Assembly (NCBI GenBank): GCA_003250475.1
Contig: QKGI01000078.1
Span: 1-33,932 of the forward strand
From: Bacteroidota bacterium
GTDB lineage: Bacteria; Bacteroidota; Bacteroidia; Bacteroidales; VadinHA17
Direction: 5' to 3'
Length of the DNA stretch: 33,932 nucleotides
Shown here: positions 23,337-32,171 of the stretch, piece after piece
Numbering within the stretch: position 1 is the stretch's first letter
Layout: every line of letters starts with the position of its first letter
Translations under genes and position numbers: made by a program
Notes under the pieces: model-generated
The model's input: only the letters and a program-made list of their open reading frames with translations
What the model was told of the DNA's origin: nothing
Database searches by the model: none

Positions 23337-24331
23337 TTTAGTTGTCGCTGTTGTTTAAGCCATTCCAGGGTAATCATCGCTCCCTCCCTGAAAGAAGTCT
23401 GCTGATATCCCAGCTCGGTCACCGCCTTCTCGCTGCTGAGACTCCAGTGGTTAAGGTATTTCTTCACCCATGGTGCGGTTATCAGGGGAGGGATCCCTGT
23501 TATCGATGTCTGCCATTCCATGATTCTTGCTGTTGCAACCATCAGCCATACAGGCATGTGGATGAGCCAGTTCCGTTTCCCCGTCACCTCTGCAAGTATG
23601 CTGAAGAACCGGTCAAAAGTCAGGTTCTCGCCACCAAGGGCATATCTCTCCCCTGGTCTTCCCTTCTCAGCAGCGAGAATAAAACCCCGCACCACATCAT
23701 CAACCAGGACGTAATTACCTATGCATGTTCCATCACCCGGAACGATATGCCATTTGCCCAGGGCAAAGAGCCTGATCATCCTTGTCACCGAGTTGCTCTC
23801 ATTGACAGGCCCTGGCCCGTATACCCTGGGAGGGTTTACGATCACTGTCTCCATGCCATCCCTGCAATACTGAATGACAAGACTTTCGCAGGCCGCCTTA
23901 GTCTCCTCATACTCATTGAAAAAAGGCACACTCCTCGGATAGCTTTCGTCTATCGGATCTGGTCCCGGTGACGGTCCTATGACTGCTGCAGAGGAGGTAA
24001 ATATAAAACGTTTTACTCCTGCCTTGAGCGAAGCCCTGAGAAGGTTTTCCGTACCGGTGACATTCACCCTGTATGGCAGGGTCTTGTCTTTAGACCATGG
24101 CTTGGCATAGGCGGCAAGGTGAAACACTGTATCACATCCCGCCACTCCCTCTTCAAGTGCTGAGATGTTTTCAAGATCTCCAATGACGGCAGTCAGACCT
24201 TTCAGCCCGGAGATTGATGATAGCTTACCTGGTGACCGGACAAGACATTTGATAGTATGCCCCTGTTCTGCAAGTCTTTCCGCCAGTCTTGAACCGATAA
24301 AACCGTTGGCACCTGTGAGAAAACAGTTCAT
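23333..24331 (-). CDS. NAD-dependent epimerase/dehydratase family protein (extended SDR)
   Basis: A 332-residue extended SDR. The N-terminus has the NAD(P) motif TGANGFIGSRLAERL, and HLAAYAKPW and FTSSAAVIGP follow. The catalytic Tyr-x3-Lys is in NEYEETK. The pattern resembles dihydroflavonol-4-reductase and 3-beta-hydroxysteroid-dehydrogenase-like proteins. It forms a two-gene unit with the SDR downstream through a 4-nt overlap. The start codon overlaps the arm of a perfect inverted repeat described separately. Substrate is unknown; the pairing suggests consecutive reductions or epimerisations on one lipid-like or sugar substrate. Confidence 0.92.
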   Translation of the reverse strand: MNCFLTGANGFIGSRLAERLAEQGHTIKCLVRSPGKLSSISGLKGLTAVIGDLENISALEEGVAGCDTVFHLAAYAKPWSKDKTLPYRVNVTGTENLLRASLKAGVKRFIFTSSAAVIGPSPGPDPIDESYPRSVPFFNEYEETKAACESLVIQYCRDGMETVIVNPPRVYGPGPVNESNSVTRMIRLFALGKWHIVPGDGTCIGNYVLVDDVVRGFILAAEKGRPGERYALGGENLTFDRFFSILAEVTGKRNWLIHMPVWLMVATARIMEWQTSITGIPPLITAPWVKKYLNHWSLSSEKAVTELGYQQTSFREGAMITLEWLKQQRQLK

Positions 24332-24350
24332 AGAGTATCAAAATACTCTA
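24331..24350 (-). promoter_or_regulatory. Perfect inverted repeat spanning the epimerase start codon
   Basis: TAGAGTAT-N4-ATACTCTA forms perfect 8-bp arms. On the minus strand the second arm ends with the A of the ATG, so a hairpin in the transcript would sit directly on the start codon. It could alternatively be a repressor operator. Confidence 0.55.
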
Positions 24351-24386
24351 TAAATGTATGAATATTTGGAAAACCTCTCTCCTATG

Positions 24387-25940
24387 TCAGTGTTTATCTG
24401 CATATAACCCCTCCCTTGACAGCAGATGGTCAAGGTTGGCCAGTCCATATACAATCACGGCGGTAACCACAGAAGCATGTTCCTGGTATTCAGCAATGCT
24501 TTTATCGTAGGTATCACGTTCTGTGTGCCATATCTCGCTATAGTTGAAATTATAACCCTTGACATCGGGCTCGTCAAAACGAAATGTGGGAACTCCATTC
24601 ATCGCAAAATGAGCATGATCTGAACCGCCGGCGGTAACGGGCCTGGGACGTGGCGGATCGGTACGTTTCTTAAGTGTAAATGGGAAATCCGGGTTAATGC
24701 CCGACAGTGGTTTGCACACCTTCTCAAAGTCGTCAAACATGGCTTCAGGAACAGTAATGCCCATTATCGGAGTAGGGCCGCCGTCACGGTTGAAATAGCC
24801 GGAAATTTGTGTCAGTTTTCCCGGGTTACCCTCCACCCAGTGCTTTGATCCGAGCAACCCGAACTCCTCCCCTGCCCACAGACAGGCCAGAATGGTTCGT
24901 TCAGGCTTACCTCCGGCAGCCATGATCAGACGTGCAGCTTCCATCACCGGGCTCATACCGGAACCGTCATCAACGCCTCCTGTAGCCACGTCATAGGCAT
25001 CGAGATGTCCTCCCATCATTACATACTCTTCAGGATATTTTCTGCCTCTTATCACACCTATAACATTATAGTATTTGACCGGACCCGGTTTGAAATGATT
25101 ACGAATATCGAACTCCAGCAGGAAATACTGTCTCTCTCTGGCCATCTGTGCTATGATATCATACTGGTGCTCGTCAAGTTTAATGTCACAGACTGTCGGG
25201 AGGTTGTCAAAGGTCATACGGTCAAGGTTTTTCCTGTCATAAAGAGCCCTTATGGGTACCTCCGAAGACTGTATGACACCAAGAATGCCGGCCTCACACA
25301 TCTCACGATAGAATAATGCGGGTTCCTCCTTCAACGGCAGTGTCTCCTTGGGGGGATCGAGACGGCTCATCATGTTTTCACGCATTATTTCACGGTTTAT
25401 TTTAGCCACCGAGTCGTTGTACGCAATAATGGTCAGCCTTGCCGAGTCAGCGCCGGCTGACCGGTCGATTGGCCAGCCGTTGTTCTTTCCGCCTATAAGG
25501 ACCCATGCTCCTTTAAGTGCTCCCTTCATTCGTTCGAATTCCTCCCGGCTCCTGGGTTCCAGCAGAACATGGCCGCGTTGTACTCCCTTTGTGCCTGAGG
25601 TATACGAAGGGGTGGCAAAGTGAAGTATCATACCGTTGTCTGACAACATCCGCCCAAACCACGGGCCGCGGTTGAAACCTACCGGCACCGTCCCTGCCTC
25701 ATCCATAATAACCTCCATTCCCCATCTCCTGAACTCCGAGGCGCACCATTCGGCAGCATTCTCATATGCATCGGAACCGATAAGCCTCCCGCCAAAACGG
25801 TTCGAAACAACATCAAGATGATGCATGGTCTGATTATCAGTTGTACCTATCCCGATTATCCGGTCTGTAACCTTGTTCTGCTGGGCATAGATGCCTGCTG
25901 TGCATAATATCAGCAACAGTGAGAGAGTATGTCTTTGCAT
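24387..25940 (-). CDS. Secreted M28 family metallopeptidase
   Basis: A 517-residue zinc peptidase of family M28, which includes aminopeptidases and carboxypeptidases. The frame is open to 25961, but the Met at 25940 begins a proper signal peptide (QRHTLSLLLILCTAGIYAQ), so I start there. Probable two-zinc ligands are His312 (GGHLDAYD), Asp324 (GGVDDGSG), Glu359, a later Asp near 386 (NRDGG) and His472 (WHTERDTYD), with Glu358 (AGEEFG) as catalytic base. Residues about 100-250 form an inserted PA-like domain (VLLEPRSREEFERMKGAL). The signal peptide and AQ cleavage site indicate a periplasmic or secreted enzyme. Confidence 0.92.
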   Translation of the reverse strand: MQRHTLSLLLILCTAGIYAQQNKVTDRIIGIGTTDNQTMHHLDVVSNRFGGRLIGSDAYENAAEWCASEFRRWGMEVIMDEAGTVPVGFNRGPWFGRMLSDNGMILHFATPSYTSGTKGVQRGHVLLEPRSREEFERMKGALKGAWVLIGGKNNGWPIDRSAGADSARLTIIAYNDSVAKINREIMRENMMSRLDPPKETLPLKEEPALFYREMCEAGILGVIQSSEVPIRALYDRKNLDRMTFDNLPTVCDIKLDEHQYDIIAQMARERQYFLLEFDIRNHFKPGPVKYYNVIGVIRGRKYPEEYVMMGGHLDAYDVATGGVDDGSGMSPVMEAARLIMAAGGKPERTILACLWAGEEFGLLGSKHWVEGNPGKLTQISGYFNRDGGPTPIMGITVPEAMFDDFEKVCKPLSGINPDFPFTLKKRTDPPRPRPVTAGGSDHAHFAMNGVPTFRFDEPDVKGYNFNYSEIWHTERDTYDKSIAEYQEHASVVTAVIVYGLANLDHLLSREGLYADKH

Positions 25941-26066
25941 TGCATGAATTTTGGATGGCAATCTAATAATTAACCCCGTAACTCAGACACGGGTGACCTG
26001 CCTTCTTTAACAATTTAAATAAATTTAACCAATGCCAGAATTCATAAAAAATAGAAGGATATTTAT

Positions 26067-26074
26067 TAGATTTG
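26067..26074 (+). promoter_or_regulatory. Candidate Bacteroidota -7 promoter box for the SQR-like gene
   Basis: TAGATTTG matches TAnnTTTG and lies 39 nt before the ATG at 26114, in an AT-rich stretch. No clear -33 element is seen. Confidence 0.4.
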
Positions 26075-26113
26075 AATAACTCTAGTTAGAATAATCTTAA
26101 ACGAAGCTTTATC

Positions 26114-27571
26114 ATGTCAAGGGTTGTTATTTTAGGTGCAGGCATATCGGGACATACTGCTGCAGCCCATATCCGCAGGAAGCTGGGCCGTGCTCATGAA
26201 GTGGTTGTGGTCAGTCCCTCTGAATACTGGCAATGGATACCATCCAATATCTGGGTTGGAGTTGGCAAGATGACTATTGACCAGGTCCGGTTCAAGCTCA
26301 AGCCTCTTTATAAACGGTGGAACATTCAGTTTGAACAGGCTAAAGCCCTTGAAATTCATCCGGAGGGAGATGCTTCCGGAGACAGGGCATTTGTATCCAT
26401 AGAATATACCGAACCTGCACGCCGTGGTGAAAAAGCAAGGATAGAATATGATTATCTTATCAACGCCACGGGACCTAAATTAAACTTCGAAGCAACGGAA
26501 GGCCTGGGCCCGGCTAAATTCACACATTCGGTCTGCTCATGCGATCATGCCACGGAAACATGGAAGGGACTTCAGGAATGCTTTGAAAGGATGAAACAGG
26601 GAGAGAAGCTCACCCTGCTCTTCGGCACAGGCCACCCGGCCGCCACCTGCCAGGGAGCCGCTTTTGAATATGCTCTCAACGTGGCCTACGAAATAAGACA
26701 ACGGAAGCTTCTCGATAAAGCCGAGATGATATGGATTACCAATGAATATGAACTGGGTGACTTTGGTATGGGAGGTGCATTTATCAAACGGGGAGGATAT
26801 ATCACCTCCACAAAAGTATTCTCCGAATCAGTGATGGCCGAATATGGCATCAGGTGGATCAAGCGTGCCGGCGTCACCAGGGTTGAGGAGGGTCTTGTGC
26901 ACTATGAGACCCTCGACGGGAAGAAGCAGACCCAGCGATTTGATTTTGCAATGCTGATACCCGCATTTTCAGGTGTCGGCATGAAAGCCTATAACAAACA
27001 GGGAGAAGATATAACAACCACTCTCTTTGCTCCAAACGGTTTCATGAAGGTTGACGCTGACTATTCAGGCAAACCCTTTGAGGAATGGGGCGTTGAGGAC
27101 TGGCCTTCGATATACCGGAACCCGGTATACAAAAACCATTTTGCCCCTGGCATAGCATTTGCGCCGCCTCATCAGATATCCAAACCGATGAAGAGTCCTG
27201 ACGGACTCCTGATAACCCCCTCTCCCCCCAGGACAGGTATGCCATCAGGAGTGACAGGTAAGATCATAGCGCTTAACCTTGCGGACCTGATCAATAAAGG
27301 CCGTACTGACTTTAAACATAAAGCATCAATGGGTAAGATGGGGGCAGCCTGCATTGTCTCCGCAGGATTCAGCATGCGCAAAGGACAGGCAGCTACCATG
27401 ACCGTCTTCCCCATCGTGCCAGACTGGGAGAAATATCCGCAGTGGGGCCGTGATCTCAGCTACACGGTAGGTGAAATAGGCCTTGCCGGACATTGGATCA
27501 AACTTCTGCTCCATTACCTGTTCCTTCATAAAGCAAAAGGATATCCGTTCTGGTGGCTCCTTCCCGAATAA
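26114..27571 (+). CDS. Sulfide:quinone oxidoreductase-like FAD flavoprotein
   Basis: A 485-residue two-Rossmann flavoprotein of the sulfide:quinone reductase / NDH-2 family, which passes electrons to the quinone pool at the membrane. The FAD motif is GAGISG (8-13), with YDYLINATGPKLNF as the second nucleotide-binding element. Cysteines are 141, 143, 156, 179 and 413. Cys179 (GHPAATCQGAAFEY) and Cys413 (GKMGAACIVSAG) sit where SQR redox cysteines are expected; the partner for the Cys128-type position may be Cys141 or Cys143. The C-terminal amphipathic stretch WIKLLLHYLFLHKAKGYPFWW looks like a membrane-binding helix. Activity on sulfide is likely but not proven; related proteins act on other sulfur species. 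A 52-residue gene follows by 29 nt. Confidence 0.85.
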   Translation: MSRVVILGAGISGHTAAAHIRRKLGRAHEVVVVSPSEYWQWIPSNIWVGVGKMTIDQVRFKLKPLYKRWNIQFEQAKALEIHPEGDASGDRAFVSIEYTEPARRGEKARIEYDYLINATGPKLNFEATEGLGPAKFTHSVCSCDHATETWKGLQECFERMKQGEKLTLLFGTGHPAATCQGAAFEYALNVAYEIRQRKLLDKAEMIWITNEYELGDFGMGGAFIKRGGYITSTKVFSESVMAEYGIRWIKRAGVTRVEEGLVHYETLDGKKQTQRFDFAMLIPAFSGVGMKAYNKQGEDITTTLFAPNGFMKVDADYSGKPFEEWGVEDWPSIYRNPVYKNHFAPGIAFAPPHQISKPMKSPDGLLITPSPPRTGMPSGVTGKIIALNLADLINKGRTDFKHKASMGKMGAACIVSAGFSMRKGQAATMTVFPIVPDWEKYPQWGRDLSYTVGEIGLAGHWIKLLLHYLFLHKAKGYPFWWLLPE

Positions 27572-27600
27572 TTTACAGTTGAACTGAAATAATTATAGTT

Positions 27601-27759
27601 ATGGCCAAGAATATTGTACGCGGATTTAATGAGGAGGCATATCCCCCCATCCCTACCAGAGCAACAAAGTTCTGGCGCCGTAGTATCATGAAGCAGATCA
27701 TCATGTTCTTTGTACTCAACCTGAGGATTATGAGGATCATTGTCGGCGGTCACTCATGA
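27601..27759 (+). CDS. Small 52-residue protein downstream of the SQR-like gene
   Basis: An ATG-to-TGA frame of 52 codons starting 29 nt after the SQR-like stop. The peptide is basic, begins AKNIVRGFNEEAYPP and has an amphipathic/hydrophobic helix (MKQIIMFFVLNLRIMRIIV) with several Arg/Lys residues. This suggests membrane-surface attachment or contact with a partner. I do not recognise a family. The same strand, the spacing and sensible amino-acid composition support it being real. A 148-nt overlapping frame on the other strand is less credible. It is a plausible accessory to the flavoprotein. Confidence 0.6.
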   Translation: MAKNIVRGFNEEAYPPIPTRATKFWRRSIMKQIIMFFVLNLRIMRIIVGGHS

Positions 27760-27815
27760 CCCCGGGCAGGTTGCATCTGTTCCTTTTCATGTAACGATAA
27801 TCTGCATATTGTTCT

Positions 27816-28265
27816 ATGTACCAGAAAGATTACATTCTGAGGATGATTGAGATGCTCGGCGATTTGCTTGCCGCGATCTTCGGGCTTGTAAGGAAAGGTG
27901 AGTATGTCCAGGCCTCCGGTAAGATTGAAAGGATTTACTATGACATGCTTAAGGAAGATGCTTCCTTCTTCAGATCGATTCCAAAAGAAGATCTGACGAG
28001 GAAGCTTCTCGAGGATCATAACTATACCAACGGTCATCTTGAGATACTTGCCGAGCTGTTCAATGCCGAAGCAGAGTTGCAGCTTGCCCGGGGCAATACC
28101 CCGGGTTGTCTGGAGTACTCGGAAAAGTCGTTACTGCTTTTCGAATTCATCGACCTCCGGCAGAAGACTCTCTCGATGGATAGGATTGACAAGATGAGAA
28201 GGATCCGTGAACGTATTGATAACCTACACCTTTCAGGGGAGAGTGGAACTGCCGGGCAGAAATAA
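27816..28265 (+). CDS. Helical DUF6483-like protein
   Basis: A 149-residue, almost entirely helical protein with no signal peptide or membrane segment. The N-terminus YQKDYILRMIEMLGDLLAAIFGLVRKG resembles DUF6483-type proteins, and NAEAELQLARGNTPGCLEYSEKSLLLFEF looks like a TPR-like helical pair. The C-terminus is charged (RIDKMRRIRERID). The function is unknown. It follows the 52-residue gene by 56 nt on the same strand and may be part of that transcript. The DUF6483 name is my recollection of the family's N-terminal signature and needs a profile search. Confidence 0.7.
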   Translation: MYQKDYILRMIEMLGDLLAAIFGLVRKGEYVQASGKIERIYYDMLKEDASFFRSIPKEDLTRKLLEDHNYTNGHLEILAELFNAEAELQLARGNTPGCLEYSEKSLLLFEFIDLRQKTLSMDRIDKMRRIRERIDNLHLSGESGTAGQK

Positions 28266-28286
28266 AGGTGAAGGGAAGCGGAAGGT

Positions 28287-28979
28287 TCAGCCGAGGGCAG
28301 CGATCCTGTCTGCCAGTATAGCGACTCCCTTTCCGGCACCTTCGGCAATATATTCCGTCTTATGATATGTGTGCACCATCACCTGTTTGGGGTCAATAAT
28401 AAAAACAGGAGTGGAAGCCGGAACATAGTGTATCAGCCCTGCAGCCGGATATACATTGAGTGACGTCCCGATAACAGCAAAAAGCTCAGCTTTGGATGCT
28501 ATGTCAGCAGCTTTTCCCATAGCAGGCACCGCCTCCCCGAACCAGACAATGTTCGGCCTAAGTAAGCTGCCGTCCGTTGCTATCTCTCCATGCATGATAT
28601 CACGATACCCTATCTCCATGATAAGATTGGGGTTGCTGCTGCTGCGCGCCTGGGTAAGCAACCCGTGCAGGTGAAGCACCCTGGTACTTCCTGCCCTCTC
28701 ATGCAGATTATCAATGTTCTGGGTGATGATATACACATCATAATCCTTTTCCAGTGCAGCCAATCCCATATGACCCTCATTGGGTACGGCATTCTCCAGC
28801 TGCCGGCGTCTCTGGTTGTAAAACTCCTGGACGAGCTTCGGGTTACGGTTCCATCCCTCAATCGACGCCACCTCCTCAACCCTGTATTGCTCCCACAACC
28901 CGCCACTGTCGCGGAAGGTCTTCAGGCCGCTTTCAGCACTCATACCCGCACCTGTGAGGACTACCAGCTTCTTAAGCAT
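28287..28979 (-). CDS. Sir2-family NAD-dependent protein deacylase lacking zinc cysteines
   Basis: A 230-residue sirtuin of the CobB/SIRT5 type. The frame is open to 29051, but the ATG at 28979 begins at the first Rossmann strand (KKLVVLTGAG), which fits the family. Visible motifs are GAGMSAESGLKTFRDSGGLW (11-29), ITQNIDNLHERAG with Gln87, Asn88 and Asp90, and catalytic His105 in LHLHG. Tyr54 and Arg57 (FYNQRRR) match Tyr92 and Arg95 of E. coli CobB, residues for succinyl/acyl-lysine recognition. The four zinc cysteines are absent; the region reads ARSSSNPNLIMEIGYRDIMHG. I recall such zinc-less forms in other Bacteroidota. Likely role is desuccinylation or deacetylation of lysines. Confidence 0.92.
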   Translation of the reverse strand: MLKKLVVLTGAGMSAESGLKTFRDSGGLWEQYRVEEVASIEGWNRNPKLVQEFYNQRRRQLENAVPNEGHMGLAALEKDYDVYIITQNIDNLHERAGSTRVLHLHGLLTQARSSSNPNLIMEIGYRDIMHGEIATDGSLLRPNIVWFGEAVPAMGKAADIASKAELFAVIGTSLNVYPAAGLIHYVPASTPVFIIDPKQVMVHTYHKTEYIAEGAGKGVAILADRIAALG

Positions 28980-28980
28980 A

Positions 28981-29002
28981 ACAATTGAATTTGTTGAATT
29001 GT
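28981..29002 (-). promoter_or_regulatory. Imperfect palindrome upstream of the sirtuin gene
   Basis: ACAATTGAA (28981-28989) and TTGAATTGT (28994-29002) form 9-nt arms with 8 matches around a 4-nt spacer, starting 1 nt upstream of the sirtuin ATG. It could be an operator or leader hairpin. AT-rich composition makes chance more likely. Confidence 0.3.
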
Positions 29003-29128
29003 AAGCGAAGCTAAAGGTAATAAAGTCATGGATCAGATAAAAATTTGACATGGATACTGTATATGTCTGTTTTTTTTCTTTCTTTAGTAAAGACAGAAGT
29101 CTGTTCGTCGCATTAAACCTGAACGGGA

Positions 29129-31360
29129 ATGAACTTTATCCTTATTAAGAAATCACAACCGGCCAGATATCTGCTTATTGGTGCTATCCTACTTTTAGCA
29201 GGCCCCTGTTATTCTCAGGAATATTATAACGTTCCCCGGCTCAACGGTGCGATTAAATTTGACGGCGTGCCTGATGAAAAGGAATGGCACGCCGTTGAGG
29301 AAGTCCCTCTCGTTGTTTACCTGCCGGACTCTGGTGCTGAGCCTTCTGAGAAAAGCATCCTGAAAATTGCATATGATAACACATATATTTACATAGGCGC
29401 CTGTCTCTATTACGGTGATCCGTCAGATATGCGTGCCATCGGAAAAAAGAGAGACTATTCAATGCCTACCTCAGACTGGCTGGGAGTGTTCATTGATTCT
29501 TTTAATGACAGGGAGAACAGTATGATGTTCTGGACCAATCCAAACGGAGTGCGTACCGATGGCACGACAAAAAACGATGTGGCCGACCCCTCAAGCGATT
29601 TCGGCTTCAGCTGGAATACTTTCTGGGACGCAGCCTCGGTGATAAATGACCGGGGATGGTCTGCCGAAATACGGATACCTTTCTCAAGCCTCAGGTTTCA
29701 GACTACAGACAACGAGACAATAATGGGTCTGACACTGGTGAGGTACATGCCATCCACGGGGGAATTTATTACATTCCCTTCCGTGTCTGCGGAATTCCCA
29801 AACGCTTATATGAAGGCATCACTTACAGCTCCAGTAAGGTTCAGAAACATAAGCCCGAGAAAAACGGTATACCTCAGCCCTTATTTATCAGGGGGTGTTG
29901 AACGGTTCAATGAACTCAATGAATCCGGAACTGAATATGTGGCATCCACCAAAGCCAAATACGATGCCGGTGCTGACCTTAAGTACAGCCTCACCAATAA
30001 CCTTACCCTCGATGTGACAGTGAATACCGATTTTGCACAGGTTGAGGCCGACGATCAGAAAATCAACCTAACCAGATACTCACTGTACTTCCCTGAAAAA
30101 AGAGTCTTCTTTCTTGAGAAGGCTGATGTGTTTGATTTTTCATTCCTGGGAGGCAACAATCTTTTTTACAGTCGCCGGATCGGTCTGAGCGATGGTCAAC
30201 CTGTCAGGATCTACGGAGGAGCGAGGCTAACCGGCAGGGTTAAAGAATGGGATCTTGGTGTTCTCGATATGCAGACAGCAGCCTTTGACGACACACCCGG
30301 AGAAAATTTCGGAGTGATAAGAGCCAAGAGAAAGATCCTGAATAAGAATTCATACCTGGGAACGATGGTGACCAGCCGCCTGGGAACAGACGGCACATAT
30401 AACCTGGCGTATGGATTGGACGGGCAGGTGAGAGTGGTTGGCGACGACTATTTAACTGTCCGGTGGGCACAAACATTTGAGAATGACTCAATAAACAGGA
30501 TATTAGACCTGGCACCGTCACGCCTTTTGCTGAACTGGGTCCGCCGCAAACAAAAGGGTTTTGCTTATGATCTGGCTTACACATGGTCAGGAGACCGGTT
30601 TAATCCGGGTATTGGCTTTGAAATAAAAGACAACTACCAGGGATGGAGAGCTATCTCCCAGTATGGATGGTTTCCCGGGCAGGAATCCCCCCTCAGGTAC
30701 CATAAGATAATGCTGACAGGTTATACGTTCTGGAACACAGCCACTCGCCTGCGTGAGACTGTTAACACTGTTATGACATGGTACTTCGAAGGGAAAAAGG
30801 GTAACTACGGAGATATCTCTCTTAACTGGTTACTTGAGGATCTGTATGACGAGCTGACACTGGGGAATGACCAGGCTTCAGTACCTGCCGGAAGATATTC
30901 GTTTGCATATTTGAGCGGCAGCTACTACACAGCATATGCCAACGCCCTGTCAGCCGGTTTCACTGCTGAAGCAGGCAGGTTTTACGACGGGACAAAGATA
31001 TCTATATATACCGCACCCACTTTGAATATAGGATCTGACATCGACATCGGACTTACATACTCTTTTGACTATGTTACCTTCCGAAGTCGCAACGCCAGCT
31101 TTATCAATCACATTGCCGGATTTAAAGGACTGTGGACCCTGACAACCAAAACCTCGCTGATAGCTTTTATCCAGTATAACACAGCAGTTGACAGAATTGG
31201 GTCTAATTTACGTTTCAGATACAATCCGCGGGAGGGGAATGATCTTTATATTGTGTGGGATGAAGGACTGGTCACCAACCCCGGGCGTGAGATACCGCGA
31301 CTGCCACTGACTTCAGGCAGAACATTATTATTAAAATACACCTATACTTTCCGCTTTTAG
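29129..31360 (+). CDS. DUF5916 outer-membrane protein with N-terminal CBM9-like domain
   Basis: A 743-residue secreted protein. The signal peptide (about residues 1-29) ends at CYSQ. The N-terminal domain (about 35-235) resembles carbohydrate-binding module family 9: IKFDGVPDEKEWHAVEE, a SDWLGVFIDSFNDRENSMMFWTNPNGV segment and WSAEIRIPFSSLRF. The remainder matches DUF5916: TLDVTVNTDFAQVEADDQKINLTRYSLYFPEKRVFFLEKADVF, then aromatic beta-strands to a C-terminal YTYTFRF with terminal Phe, as in outer-membrane barrels. Such proteins are common in Bacteroidota; function is unknown, possibly sugar or metabolite binding or transport. It is a single gene with no clear neighbours in function. Confidence 0.92.
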   Translation: MNFILIKKSQPARYLLIGAILLLAGPCYSQEYYNVPRLNGAIKFDGVPDEKEWHAVEEVPLVVYLPDSGAEPSEKSILKIAYDNTYIYIGACLYYGDPSDMRAIGKKRDYSMPTSDWLGVFIDSFNDRENSMMFWTNPNGVRTDGTTKNDVADPSSDFGFSWNTFWDAASVINDRGWSAEIRIPFSSLRFQTTDNETIMGLTLVRYMPSTGEFITFPSVSAEFPNAYMKASLTAPVRFRNISPRKTVYLSPYLSGGVERFNELNESGTEYVASTKAKYDAGADLKYSLTNNLTLDVTVNTDFAQVEADDQKINLTRYSLYFPEKRVFFLEKADVFDFSFLGGNNLFYSRRIGLSDGQPVRIYGGARLTGRVKEWDLGVLDMQTAAFDDTPGENFGVIRAKRKILNKNSYLGTMVTSRLGTDGTYNLAYGLDGQVRVVGDDYLTVRWAQTFENDSINRILDLAPSRLLLNWVRRKQKGFAYDLAYTWSGDRFNPGIGFEIKDNYQGWRAISQYGWFPGQESPLRYHKIMLTGYTFWNTATRLRETVNTVMTWYFEGKKGNYGDISLNWLLEDLYDELTLGNDQASVPAGRYSFAYLSGSYYTAYANALSAGFTAEAGRFYDGTKISIYTAPTLNIGSDIDIGLTYSFDYVTFRSRNASFINHIAGFKGLWTLTTKTSLIAFIQYNTAVDRIGSNLRFRYNPREGNDLYIVWDEGLVTNPGREIPRLPLTSGRTLLLKYTYTFRF

Positions 31361-31432
31361 CATTCCGGCCTGACTGTTAATATCAGTTCATGACATCCGA
31401 TTTTTTCCTAAATTGTATCGATATATGCTGTT

Positions 31433-32131
31433 ATGAGACTCTGGATTATTATAGTGATGATCTTTCCCGGCTTTCTATTCTGCCTGCAGAAAGATCAGTA
31501 TGCTATAGAGCGTAACCGCATGGTTAATACCCAGATCATTGCAAGAGGTATAAGTGATGGCGGCACACTACAGGCTATGCGCAAGGTGCCGCGACATCTC
31601 TTTGTTCCTTCGTTATATGCACGGGAAGCATACAGCGACAGGCCTCTGCCAATTGGATACAATCAAACTATATCGCAACCTTTCATTGTGGCATATATGA
31701 CTGAGCTGGTGCGACCGTCAGGAGGGAAAAGAGCCCTTGAGATAGGGACAGGATCAGGTTACCAGGCTGCAGTGCTGGCAGAGATAGTGGATACGGTTTA
31801 TACAATTGAGATAGTCCCTGAGCTTGCACGAGAGTCAGCAGCAAGACTGGAACTCCTCGGTTACCGTAATATAATATCAAAATTTGGTGACGGCTATACT
31901 GGATGGCTGGAACATGCACCGTTTGATATAATCATTGTGACGGCAGCAGCCGATCATATCCCGCAGCCGCTTAAAGAACAGCTTGCCGAGGGAGGCAGGC
32001 TGGTCATGCCGGTAGGGAATCCGGCTACAGTACAGGAACTGGTTCTGCTATTTAAAAGAAAGGGAAAGATCACGGAACAGAGGCTCACACCAGTAAGGTT
32101 CGTACCATTGAAAAGAAACAGGGAGAAATGA
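31433..32131 (+). CDS. pcm: Exported protein-L-isoaspartate O-methyltransferase
   Basis: A 232-residue SAM-dependent methyltransferase of the PIMT family, which repairs isoaspartyl residues in damaged proteins. The family signatures are clear: MRKVPRHLFVP, the ISQPFIVAYMTE block (80-91) and ALEIGTGSGYQAAVLAE with Glu103 and Gly105/107/109 for SAM binding, then DIIIVTAAADHIPQPL and GGRLVMPVG. The N-terminal hydrophobic segment (1-17, with Cys17 but no good lipobox) looks like a signal peptide or anchor, so the enzyme may act outside the cytoplasm. SAM supply there would be a puzzle. A GC-rich terminator follows the gene. Confidence 0.93.
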   Translation: MRLWIIIVMIFPGFLFCLQKDQYAIERNRMVNTQIIARGISDGGTLQAMRKVPRHLFVPSLYAREAYSDRPLPIGYNQTISQPFIVAYMTELVRPSGGKRALEIGTGSGYQAAVLAEIVDTVYTIEIVPELARESAARLELLGYRNIISKFGDGYTGWLEHAPFDIIIVTAAADHIPQPLKEQLAEGGRLVMPVGNPATVQELVLLFKRKGKITEQRLTPVRFVPLKRNREK

Positions 32132-32171
32132 CGCTTAACCGGATGTGATGAAAGCGTTAAACACCAAAGGT

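Noticed and set aside
23342-23971. 209-codon open frame on the plus strand
   Set aside because: It lies entirely antisense to the well-supported epimerase gene and its translation shows no family features.
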